From Pseudomonas mucoides (GTDB lineage: Bacteria > Pseudomonadota > Gammaproteobacteria > Pseudomonadales > Pseudomonadaceae), in the NCBI RefSeq assembly GCF_015461845.1, contig NZ_JACOPW010000010.1, positions 186,001 through 250,000 of the forward strand: a DNA stretch of 64,000 bases, given 5' to 3'. The translations under genes were made by a program, and so were the position numbers. Each line of letters starts with the position of its first letter. The first letter of the stretch is position 1. Below are positions 42,825 through 51,281 of the stretch, piece by piece. The notes beneath the pieces are model-generated. The model searched no databases, had not been told where the DNA came from, and saw only the letters and a program-made list of their open reading frames with translations.

Positions 42825-45425
42825 CTAGAAATCGTATCGGGCCTTGACCGTGAAGGTATCGGCATTGAAGTCGGTTTTCTTGAGGTAGGAGTAGCTCGCG
42901 CCTACCGTAACCGCACCGATCGAGTAGTCAGCGCCCAGGCCCAGCTCGAGGCTGTTGCGAGCGCTAGACGCGCCCGAGGACACGAATGGAGAGCCGCCCA
43001 GTGTGTAAGTGCTGGTGGTGTTCGCCTTGTCTCCGATGAAGTCGTGGTAAGCCATGGCCGTCGCCGAAGGCTTCAGCGTACCGTTCATGAAGCTGAAGTC
43101 CTTGGCGACACGAACGCCGCCGCCGATTTCACCTACTTCGATACGCTGGCCACCGACGCTGAGAGCAGCACTGGAGTTTTTCTCGGTGTAACCATCGATC
43201 TTCAGGTTGCTGTAGCGCAGAGCAGCACGTGGTTCGACGAGGAAGCCGTTGTCGAAGTTGAAGCCGTAACCGCCCAGTACGTTGATACCGAACAGGTCAC
43301 TGTCGTAGTCGCCTTTTGCAACGGTGTCTGCGATGTCACGCTTGCTGGTGTTTTCGTTCTTACCGATGGTCACGCTACCGTCTACGAAAGCAGGGCCTTG
43401 GTTCCAGCTGCCGTAGGCAGTCAAAGCGTATGCATCGACGTCGGTCTTGTTGTACAAGCCGTTCACTTTCGAGTTGATGTAGCTGTAGGCAAGACCCAAG
43501 GTCAGGTCCGGGGTCAGCTTGCCGTCAGCACCGATGACGATACCGCTGCTGTAAGCGTTGTAGCCTGCAACACCATCACGCGAGCCTTGGTCTGCATCCG
43601 AGTACAGTCCTTTGACCCATACGCCGGTATCTTTCAGCACGTCACCGGAGGACATGCCGCGAACTTCAGCATTGCGGCCGTTCAAAGCGTTGGAAACCAG
43701 AGATTGGCCGCCCAGTGCAGCTTGAGTCGAGCCACCGTTCACGTTCGGGGACAATTGCTCAGCCAAGCGAGCCAGCTGCTGTTCATCAGCATTGGCGAAG
43801 GCTTTGAAGACCTTGTCGTTTGCATCCAACTTGCTCAGGACGCTGTCAGTGAAGGGGCGGATAGCGCGGGATGCATTACCTGAAGCGCCCATCTTGGCGA
43901 TCAGGTCGGCAACAGTCGAACCAGACTTGCCGGTAACGGTTGCGGTCACTTGGTCGCCGCTAACGTTGAAGCCGGTGATGTTCAGTAGTGCGGAGCTGCT
44001 CACCACGGACAGACCGTTGTCGGTCAGCGTACCGGCTTTCACCAGAGTGTAGGTGGTGCCTTGGCTGTTGCCGGTGAAGTCACCCGGGTTAGCGGTAACA
44101 CCGATTTTGCTGCCACTGGCGAAGGTAGCGTTACCGGCCACATTCAGGATTGGAGTTGCCGGGTTGGTTTGATCGCTGACTCGAAGTTGCAGCGTCCCCG
44201 CCGAGGCTACGTTCATATCACCAGTAAAGCTGGTACTGGTAGAAGCCAGGTAAAGGGTGCCCGAGTTCACATCGACCAAGAATGCTTCGATCTCTTGGCC
44301 ATTGAAGGTGCCATTGCCGTCGACCTGGACGAGGTTCAGGCCTTCCATGTTGCCGGTGATAGTGCCGGCAGTCCACTCGAGGCGGGTTTGGAAGTTACCG
44401 TTGATGGATTTCTCGCCGCCGACGATCGATCCGCCGTTCTGGTGAATTACAAACAGATTATTCGCATTGTCATCTCCGCCCTCGGAAGGGTCGTAGTTGA
44501 CGCTTTCCACGCTGATCCCGGTACCAGTCGAAATGATGTTGCCGGTGTTGATGATGCCGTTGGTGGCAGTCTTCACTTCCGGGGCCAGTGAGTCGACGAC
44601 GCGGATGCCCACCGCGTTGTCACCAGAGACCTGGATGGTGCCGATGTTGTTAAGGGCGTTAAAGTTCAGGCTTTTGATGACGATGCCGGAGGTGTTGCTG
44701 CCGCTGCCTGCGATAGTGCCTTCGTTGATGACGTCATGGCCGAAGTTGATTTTTTCCAGGCTGATGCCGGCCGAATCATTACCAGACACGGCGATATTGC
44801 CTTTGTTGATGACGTCTTTACCGATGGTGCCCAGATTACTTGTACCGGTGGATGTGAAGGCGTAAATGCCTTTAGAACCCGTGCCACTAACCGAGAGCTT
44901 GCCAGTATTGATCACATCGCCACCGATCTGGGTATTACCCAGTTCGATAGCGCGAGGGGTGTCGCTGTCGATGGTGTTGTCAGCGCCGACCAGGGACATG
45001 TTGCCATTGTTGACAAAATTGCCGCCGATCGTAGCGCCGTCAGTAACGATACCTACTGGGGCCATGCCGGAGAGTTCGAAGTTCCCGTTGTTGGTGAGGT
45101 TGCCACTGACGGTGGTAGGTACTGCATCGCCGTCGTCCGAGGAATCCAAGTCCAGCGCATCAACGAATTGACCGTGAGCGGTTACATTCGCGTTATTGGT
45201 CAGGTCGCCGGTAATGGTTGCACCTTTAAAGCCGGTACCATCTTGATCCGCTTCGCGGTTTGCGTTGCCGGATAGGGTTACATTGTTGTAACTGACTCGA
45301 GAGTAAGCCACCTCGCTGGCTCCACTAACATCCTTGTTCAGGTCGGCAGGAACAGCCAGTGCGCTGGCGCTTGCAGCGGTGATGGCCAGGGCCAGGAAGG
45401 TCTTGCTCAGTGTGTGTTGGCTCAC
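42825..45425 (-). CDS. autotransporter (type V secretion) protein
   Basis: An 866-aa classical autotransporter. It has a signal peptide (MSQHTLSKTFLALAITAASASA), a passenger of about 550 residues with many Asn/Gly turn repeats such as GDVINTGKLSVSG, GKDVINKGNIAVSG and GHDVINEGTIAGSG, predicted to form a beta-solenoid, and a C-terminal beta-barrel of about 270 residues ending KARYDF. No protease triad or RGD motif is obvious. It may be an adhesin or biofilm factor. Its own upstream AT-rich region (45426-46027) and downstream terminator make it a single unit. Confidence 0.85.
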   Translation of the reverse strand: MSQHTLSKTFLALAITAASASALAVPADLNKDVSGASEVAYSRVSYNNVTLSGNANREADQDGTGFKGATITGDLTNNANVTAHGQFVDALDLDSSDDGDAVPTTVSGNLTNNGNFELSGMAPVGIVTDGATIGGNFVNNGNMSLVGADNTIDSDTPRAIELGNTQIGGDVINTGKLSVSGTGSKGIYAFTSTGTSNLGTIGKDVINKGNIAVSGNDSAGISLEKINFGHDVINEGTIAGSGSNTSGIVIKSLNFNALNNIGTIQVSGDNAVGIRVVDSLAPEVKTATNGIINTGNIISTGTGISVESVNYDPSEGGDDNANNLFVIHQNGGSIVGGEKSINGNFQTRLEWTAGTITGNMEGLNLVQVDGNGTFNGQEIEAFLVDVNSGTLYLASTSTSFTGDMNVASAGTLQLRVSDQTNPATPILNVAGNATFASGSKIGVTANPGDFTGNSQGTTYTLVKAGTLTDNGLSVVSSSALLNITGFNVSGDQVTATVTGKSGSTVADLIAKMGASGNASRAIRPFTDSVLSKLDANDKVFKAFANADEQQLARLAEQLSPNVNGGSTQAALGGQSLVSNALNGRNAEVRGMSSGDVLKDTGVWVKGLYSDADQGSRDGVAGYNAYSSGIVIGADGKLTPDLTLGLAYSYINSKVNGLYNKTDVDAYALTAYGSWNQGPAFVDGSVTIGKNENTSKRDIADTVAKGDYDSDLFGINVLGGYGFNFDNGFLVEPRAALRYSNLKIDGYTEKNSSAALSVGGQRIEVGEIGGGVRVAKDFSFMNGTLKPSATAMAYHDFIGDKANTTSTYTLGGSPFVSSGASSARNSLELGLGADYSIGAVTVGASYSYLKKTDFNADTFTVKARYDF

Positions 45426-46027
45426 TTGTTGAATCCTTGCAATGTGTGGGGGGTCCGGCGTCCGTAAGGGCTAAAATTTGCTTCGGATGCTGGCTGCGGA
45501 AAAGAGCATAACGACCAAAATCATTTCGACCAGTCAAAATGGGTGGACAAAATCCTCATCCGCAGAACGCCTTTGTAGCAACCCTGATACGTCTCCAAAA
45601 CGGGTGCTTAGTTAGCACACTACCGTTCGTCAGACAAACTGAACTCTCAGGGAATTTTCAAACCACTGTTTTATATACGTTTTTTTTGAGGATAAAAAAT
45701 TAATTTCCTCAGATTGGGACTGAATGCTCTGTGAAGGGTTTCACAGACGAAGGTGTCAATGTACTATCACTCCCCGAAGCCAATAAATTGGCTCATAAAG
45801 TTTGGCGTGCTGGGAATTATCCCGCCGTCAGACACACGTGTAGAGGGGGAGACCTGGTCTCTCTGCCTGTAGTTGACGGCACCGACGGCTGGGAAATATT
45901 TCCCCGCTACTCGCTAGGGAAGGTCGTACCCATTTTTTGGGCGCGGCCTCCGTCCCTGTCTTGTCTGCTATAAGGCCGAGTCCAGTCAATGGACAGCCCC
46001 CTCACAAATAAATGTAGGGGGTGAGCA
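45426..46027. other. intergenic region upstream of the autotransporter
   Basis: 600 bp between divergent genes. An AT-rich stretch with a T8 run lies near 45655-45710, and the perfect palindrome GCCAATAAATTGGC is at 45779-45792. This is the expected place for both promoters and for regulator binding. An 80-codon frame at 45731-45973 lacks a good start and is not called. Confidence 0.4.
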
Positions 46028-46876
46028 GTGCACAATCAGATTCTGGACCTGAATCCGAAATTGGCTGATAAGGCTAAGGCAGCCGAAACGGCAGCCTTGA
46101 ACGATTTCCACGAGAAAGTCGTCAAGCTATCTGAAACCTTCTCTATAAAGGAGACGGCCCGACTTCTTCGTGTCAGTACCGGATTTCTGAGGACGCACTC
46201 AATACAGCGCGGGGTGACGTTTGCCGATCGTGAAAGCCGCACCCCTGCAGAGAAGCGTAAAGTCAAAAAGCTCTGGGATCACTATCTGATCCACTATGAG
46301 ACCCGCCAGGTCCAAGCCCCTACCCCATTTGTTAAGCCCGGTGACCTAGCCATCAATCCCGGTCTGGAGCTCAAAAGCCGCCGCGCCTGGGTCAATGGTC
46401 AAAATGCGTTCCTCGCCCGTTGTGTCGAACTTTCTGAACTGTTCACCGTTGCAGAAGCAGCTGACATCCTTAAGGTCAGCCATCGCTTCCTCAAAACCTA
46501 CGCATACAATGAGCAAATCACATTCGTTGGCGGCCCTTCGCTGGATGTGAAGAACGAGTTCTATTGCCGAGCTGAGAAGCTCGCTGCGGACAAAGCGCCG
46601 ATCCAGGCAGCTGCCCAGACCCTCAACGTCACCACTCGGTTCCTCACAGGATTTGCCAAACACTGGCAACTGCCCTTCATCTTCCCTGAGTCTGTCGATT
46701 CCGCCGCCGAATCCGACGATATCTCCTTTATGGAAGACATGTGCATCGACGAGGACGGTGATGACGAACTTGTAATGTCGGATGCTGATTCCGACAGCGA
46801 CTCGGTCACCTCCTCCCCTTACTACGACCGGCCGACGAATAAGCAAGCTTACGGCTCTTCGTACGCTCAGTTCTAA
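46028..46876 (+). CDS. protein with three HTH-like repeats and an acidic tail
   Basis: 282 aa carrying the same about 37-residue unit three times: residues 31-67 (LSETFSIKETARLLRVSTGFLRTH), 131-168 (LSELFTVAEAADILKVSHRFLKTY) and 181-219 (LAADKAPIQAAAQTLNVTTRFLTGF). Each reads as a helix-turn-helix. The tail (from about 225) is extremely acidic and serine-rich (MCIDEDGDDELVMSDADSDSDS). It is probably a DNA-binding protein. The start is GTG with GGGGGTGAG upstream. It is 74 bp before the 716-aa gene, likely one operon. Confidence 0.65.
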   Translation: MHNQILDLNPKLADKAKAAETAALNDFHEKVVKLSETFSIKETARLLRVSTGFLRTHSIQRGVTFADRESRTPAEKRKVKKLWDHYLIHYETRQVQAPTPFVKPGDLAINPGLELKSRRAWVNGQNAFLARCVELSELFTVAEAADILKVSHRFLKTYAYNEQITFVGGPSLDVKNEFYCRAEKLAADKAPIQAAAQTLNVTTRFLTGFAKHWQLPFIFPESVDSAAESDDISFMEDMCIDEDGDDELVMSDADSDSDSVTSSPYYDRPTNKQAYGSSYAQF

Positions 46877-46950
46877 ATGGCCCATACGCCTGGGAATCCA
46901 GAAGTCTGGCGTTAGGTTGGGCTTCTCCCCTTCCTAACCAAGGACCAATC

Positions 46951-49101
46951 ATGGACGCTGCCGTAGAAACTGTTTCAACTGCTGATACCGAGCTTTGTGT
47001 TACCGATATCTCGATTTCTGATCAGATTAACGGTAGCGGAGACTCCCAAGAGAGTGACGGAAGGCTCCGTCTCAGCTACATAGTGCCACCAGCATTCCGG
47101 CAACCAATGGTAAATCAGGCAGCCTGGACCACTTGGTATGGCTCTCCAAAGGCCATCGCTGACGTTACCGATGTTTTGATGCGGTTACGTAGCCCGAAGC
47201 TCAATAACGTTCGGGGCCTAGCCACTTTCAACCTGCCCAAAGGGCGGAGTGTGCCCCCGGCAACGATAATGCTTAGTTTTCTGGGCGTTGCCGAGCACCG
47301 GCACATTGTGGCCGAGGTTATGGGGGATGAGTTCGATCGCATTGACTTAGGCTCCAAGCTTGAGTTCAACCTCGGTCAGCTGCTTGGTAATAAGGCCCGC
47401 GATCAACTGCGCACCATGGCACAAACCTCCGCTGCTACTGATCTTGTCAGCCATATTGAAAGATGCTTCCCGATCATGCGCAGCCTTTTCCAGGCAGGCG
47501 TATTTTACCGTGAGCTTGCACTGCCGCTTTTATACCTGGGAGCACTGAAGGATCGGCTTGCAGATAGCTCTCAGAAGCTTAATCAGACCGATCGCTTTCG
47601 CATTGATATGGCTTTGTCTGTCTTGCTCAATGCACTGCCATCGCCGTTTTCTGGGGTGATCCTAGGAACCTGTGAGTCGATTCTTAAAGTGTTCCCTGAG
47701 CAAGCGGCCAAGGAAGAACGGTTGATCGCCAAGCGGGGTCCAATGGACCCTGCTGTGCCGCTTGCTGAGCAAATGTCTGAGAACGGGTTTGCAAGCCTCG
47801 TCCAAGAGGTTGTGACGTTCCACTACAGTTCGAGCGCAGGTCGAAAGCAACCACTCCCAGCCTTGCTCAATGCCGCCGAAGCAGCAGCTTTAGCCTTAAG
47901 TCCCGGCGAAAACGTGCTGACTATTGTATACAAGCAATTCTGTGATGACTTTGCACTCCCTCGATGGAACGCGCTCACTGAGTCATTGCAAAAGCATGCA
48001 GGATCGATGGAGGTGCCCTTTGATCACAAGGCTCTCCCGAGGGACCTCATCGGCCGGGCAATTGAGCAGCCTAAAGGTCACACCTGTGAAGCCGTCCAAT
48101 TGCTTCGGGGGCTTATCCAGTTCAACCATGCGCATATGGATGTCGAAGCTTTCACAAAACGCGCAGATAAGCAGTTAGCCAAGGCCCGCGAGTTGGAGTC
48201 ACAGATCTCAACGTTGGGCGCGAACCTTACCGCGAGCGCGATGATCAAGATCGCCAGCCTGGCTCAGGCCGGCAGCGAAGAGATCATGGCCAACCGTAAT
48301 TGGTTCAAAACCGAGGTCGAAAGTCTTTCACCACTGGTACGCACCTGGCAGCGGTTCTATGAGGAGTGGGATCGTTTGCTGCGTAAAGGTTCGCCTGGTC
48401 CAAACAAGCACGCCGCTTCCTTGGCGGTCGTCGAGAAGCTCCACAAGCAGCCTGCAGCTCCTACAGCGACCTCACCAGAGGTTGAAGACCTTCAAACCCA
48501 AATTGAGACTCTTAAGGGCCTGCTTGAGCAGAAGGACATCGACAGCAACGAGATGCGTGTTGAGCTCTACAACCTGCGGCTTTTCAAGGAAAACCTGGGT
48601 CTGCCCGTTCACCGGCCTGAACCGTTGGCTTTGAACATGGACATGATGCGTCGCGTAGCTATGCGTGACTCGATTACGCCCACGGACGTACTCATGTTCA
48701 TCGAATCTGTTTCTGAAGGGCGCGTTGTGGTGCTGGATTCTGCTTGGAAGTCTGCCAAAGAGGCGGCGTCTTTCCAGCAGACCGGGCGCATGCTGGACGT
48801 TATCACCACGATGGTATTTCCGTATTACGATTCGCTTATGGCCGGCAATCCCGACTCGACGGCACGGGCCATTCTCGGCAACTCGTACTCAGCAAACGAA
48901 TCTGAAACTGTTAGCTCGCATCGCCGTCTGCGGGCGCAGCGCGAATTTGAATATCAGGGCGAGATCCATTTCTTCGAACGTCACCTCAAGGCTGGCAATG
49001 GCGCTGGTCTTGAGGGTATGCGAATTCACTTTGATATCATCGATGGCAAGGTAGTGATCGCCTACACCGGGCCACACCTGGAGTGCTCATCTAGTAACTG
49101 A
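46951..49101 (+). CDS. large hypothetical protein (716 aa)
   Basis: I do not recognise this protein. It is soluble, without signal or membrane segments, mostly helical in the middle (LVSHIERCFPIMRSLFQAGVFYREL; FTKRADKQLAKARELESQI), with a predicted coiled coil at about residues 505-545 (VEDLQTQIETLKGLLEQKDI). The C-terminal 130 residues look more globular. AAGGA lies six bases before the ATG. It follows the triple-HTH protein and probably works with it. Confidence 0.6.
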   Translation: MDAAVETVSTADTELCVTDISISDQINGSGDSQESDGRLRLSYIVPPAFRQPMVNQAAWTTWYGSPKAIADVTDVLMRLRSPKLNNVRGLATFNLPKGRSVPPATIMLSFLGVAEHRHIVAEVMGDEFDRIDLGSKLEFNLGQLLGNKARDQLRTMAQTSAATDLVSHIERCFPIMRSLFQAGVFYRELALPLLYLGALKDRLADSSQKLNQTDRFRIDMALSVLLNALPSPFSGVILGTCESILKVFPEQAAKEERLIAKRGPMDPAVPLAEQMSENGFASLVQEVVTFHYSSSAGRKQPLPALLNAAEAAALALSPGENVLTIVYKQFCDDFALPRWNALTESLQKHAGSMEVPFDHKALPRDLIGRAIEQPKGHTCEAVQLLRGLIQFNHAHMDVEAFTKRADKQLAKARELESQISTLGANLTASAMIKIASLAQAGSEEIMANRNWFKTEVESLSPLVRTWQRFYEEWDRLLRKGSPGPNKHAASLAVVEKLHKQPAAPTATSPEVEDLQTQIETLKGLLEQKDIDSNEMRVELYNLRLFKENLGLPVHRPEPLALNMDMMRRVAMRDSITPTDVLMFIESVSEGRVVVLDSAWKSAKEAASFQQTGRMLDVITTMVFPYYDSLMAGNPDSTARAILGNSYSANESETVSSHRRLRAQREFEYQGEIHFFERHLKAGNGAGLEGMRIHFDIIDGKVVIAYTGPHLECSSSN

Positions 49102-49109
49102 TCGAAGCA

Positions 49110-49643
49110 TCAATTACCGTCGTCGCCCTTTACTTCAGATGGCGTCGACGGTTTATCTTTTGGGGCGGCCATCTTCGACCTCATAGTCTTCTTCACCGTC
49201 ACCTCCACTGCGCCCGGTGCCTTTTTCGGGACTGTTGGTGTTGGACTGGCTTTCCCGCAAAGGGCAGGTCTTGGTTTGCGAATTGGTGCAGTGCCCACCT
49301 GTGCGCTTGCAAGCATCTCGGCTTTCTTTTTCTTGCGCGCTTTTTTACGGGTGATGTGATTCCCTCTCCCTTTGTACTCAAGGAAAAGTGGCAATATTTC
49401 TTCTGCGCGAACGAGAGCAATGTAGGACTTCGGGATCATCTTAGGGATTTTCTCTACGCGCGTTGCGCCTAGGAGAATGCACTTCCGGTCGTGATCCACG
49501 ATCTTCCCCTGCAACGCTCGACCTGAGTCGAGGTAGACCTTGATTAGAATTTCGTTGCGCTGACAATAATCTAAAAAACGATCCTGCTCATTTGTCGACC
49601 GATCGTGTTGGGGTATAGCTCGATCGGAATGCTCGTTCGTCAT
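49110..49643 (-). CDS. Hfq-like RNA chaperone with long basic tail
   Basis: 177 aa. Residues about 19-84 read as an Sm/Hfq fold: helix RFLDYCQRNEI, Sm1 VYLDSGRALQGKIVDHDRKCILL and Sm2 PKSYIALVRAEE. Hfq normally has FLxxL, VxVYLxNGxxLxG and KHA; the KHA motif reads KSY here, so RNA binding at the proximal face may differ. The C-terminal 90 residues are very rich in Lys and Pro (KKARKKKKAEMLA; KKAPGAVEVTVKKTMRSK), unlike chromosomal Hfq of Pseudomonas. A start at 49676 is also in frame but has no ribosome binding site. Confidence 0.7.
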   Translation of the reverse strand: MTNEHSDRAIPQHDRSTNEQDRFLDYCQRNEILIKVYLDSGRALQGKIVDHDRKCILLGATRVEKIPKMIPKSYIALVRAEEILPLFLEYKGRGNHITRKKARKKKKAEMLASAQVGTAPIRKPRPALCGKASPTPTVPKKAPGAVEVTVKKTMRSKMAAPKDKPSTPSEVKGDDGN

Positions 49644-49680
49644 GCGGCCGTCCTGGTCGCTAATTTTTCTGGCCATCGTT

Positions 49681-49708
49681 CATATGGACACCTGCATATG
49701 GACACCTG
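49681..49708. repeat. tandem 14-bp repeat upstream of the Hfq-like gene
   Basis: CATATGGACACCTG occurs twice in perfect tandem, and the pair is framed by GTT...AAC. It lies directly upstream of the Hfq-like coding region on the minus strand and could be an operator. The rest of the about 315-bp gap to 49993 holds nothing I can support. Confidence 0.5.
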
Positions 49709-49992
49709 TGAACGTCAATGCACACATAATACGACCGAAAGTGATGGCATAACAGTGCGCGCCGCGAATTGGGCACGGCAAATGGCCACACATCCACAGT
49801 TTTTGGTGGTATTCCGTCAAAACTAAAAATTCTTCAGTGAGGTGATTACCAGCCGTGCTGTGGCTTAGGTATTGGTCAAGGCTGAAGGTTCGGCTCCTAC
49901 AAACAATATACCTATTATTCGTAGGAAATGTCGTACACACAGTGTAGATCAATTGGCTGCAACCCGCGTCGCACGGGCTTTGCTACGGCACC

Positions 49993-50418
49993 TCAGAATG
50001 GATCGCGTGGCCTTGGCGTAACCGACGCAGCAAGGCTATCAATAATCAAGATCAGTTCAATCAGGTCGCAGTATGGGACGCAGCCTTCGCCGTATTTTTT
50101 CCATATGAAGGACTTCAGCCCCTCAGGCCAGTCCTCCATCATGTAAAGGGCTTGGTTTGAAACCATACCTAAACGCCGTTCAGTTTCGTTCGGTGAGCAA
50201 TCCCTAGGTCCAATGGTTTTGTGCACCCGTACCCAAAGAGACTTGAACCCGTCTCTATACGACTCTGGAGCATCATCAAATGGCGTCCTGAACTGATCCG
50301 AGTCGACTAGTGCAACATCGGATTTTGGCTCAGCACTCTGTGAATCAATCGAACTCAATGGTGTCGTTGATTTCTGATTACGCCGGCGCTCTAGGTATGG
50401 CTGGAATGCAATGATCAT
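49993..50418 (-). CDS. hypothetical protein
   Basis: A 141-aa soluble protein, not recognised. The ATG at 50418 follows GAGG; an earlier in-frame start at 50469 lacks a site. Polar first half (NQKSTTPLSSIDSQ), then a more folded half (FKSLWVRVHKTIGPRD; ALYMMEDWPEGLKSFIWKKYG). Unknown function. Confidence 0.5.
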   Translation of the reverse strand: MIIAFQPYLERRRNQKSTTPLSSIDSQSAEPKSDVALVDSDQFRTPFDDAPESYRDGFKSLWVRVHKTIGPRDCSPNETERRLGMVSNQALYMMEDWPEGLKSFIWKKYGEGCVPYCDLIELILIIDSLAASVTPRPRDPF

Positions 50419-50705
50419 CGGACCTCGCGTGCTGTCGGATTGTGGCCTACGGCTCCCCGAGATTCTCAAGCTAACCCAGCTGTCCGCAACCCAAACCTCA
50501 ATCTCGAATTTGGTTGGGGTGTTTCGGGTTGCTGGCTAAATTTGCCCGGTTATTCTCCTCTAAGACCTTCAGCATCGCCTGAAGCGCTTGTCTCTCCGTG
50601 CGGGAACTCGTTACCGCCGGCCTCAAGCGAACCGTCATAAATAGCCATTGCTGGACTGTGGCTCAATCAATATGCGGGCTTGGTGCCCAGCCTAAAGGAA
50701 TGCCA

Positions 50706-51062
50706 ATGTTAGTATCGATGATCGGAGCTCTCGCTCAACCTGTTGCCTTGGCCATGTCTCTGTATTCCAGCGCCGAGTCGCTCACTACGGTGATGCTGCA
50801 CCAGGAGGCCCCTGTTGCAAAGGTAGCCACAGTAAAGGCTGTTGCAGCTACCAAGGAAGAGCTTTCTGAAATTACTGCCCCGGGCATCCAGCTCAGCCAA
50901 TACCTGACACCAGCTGGCAAAGCCTCAATGTGTGCTGCATTGGCCCAGACACTGGGAACTAAGAGCACGTCGGCAGCTATGAATCAGGCCATGCGTGACT
51001 GTTACCCCGAAGCCTCCAACACCAAGGGTGTTGAGAGCACTATCTCAACGAAGGCCCTCTGA
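50706..51062 (+). CDS. hypothetical small protein, possibly exported
   Basis: 118 aa. AAAGGA lies six bases upstream of the ATG at 50706. The first 25 residues are hydrophobic (MLVSMIGALAQPVALAMSLYSSAES), as in a poor signal peptide or anchor. Two cysteines (SMCAAL and RDCYPE) lie in the mature part. No family recognised. Confidence 0.5.
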   Translation: MLVSMIGALAQPVALAMSLYSSAESLTTVMLHQEAPVAKVATVKAVAATKEELSEITAPGIQLSQYLTPAGKASMCAALAQTLGTKSTSAAMNQAMRDCYPEASNTKGVESTISTKAL

Positions 51063-51190
51063 CAGGCCACCTAAATGTCCATTGGCGCATGGGTCTTCAC
51101 TTTTCAGGCTCATGTCGCCTCTCACTCGATCTAGTCAGATATGCGAGCCATCAATTATTGAATTTAGTCCTAGCCCTGCTGGATAGCACC

Positions 51191-51209
51191 CCCTCCAGCT
51201 TACGGAGGG
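51191..51209. terminator. weak terminator-like hairpin
   Basis: CCCTCC / GGAGGG stem with a 7-base loop, followed about a dozen bases later by TTTTT, downstream of the 50706-51062 gene. Confidence 0.4.
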
Positions 51210-51281
51210 TCCTGACTTCGTTTTTCTGCGGTAACTAGCGGCCCATGTAAACTGGCTGTTCACAGCAGCTAGGTTTTCGGC

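Noticed and set aside
43044..43883. 279-codon plus-strand frame opposite the autotransporter barrel
   Set aside because: Antisense to a well-supported gene, with no ribosome binding site or recognisable family.
45731..45973. 80-codon plus-strand frame in the autotransporter upstream gap
   Set aside because: No good start signal, no domain, and the region has regulatory-looking features.
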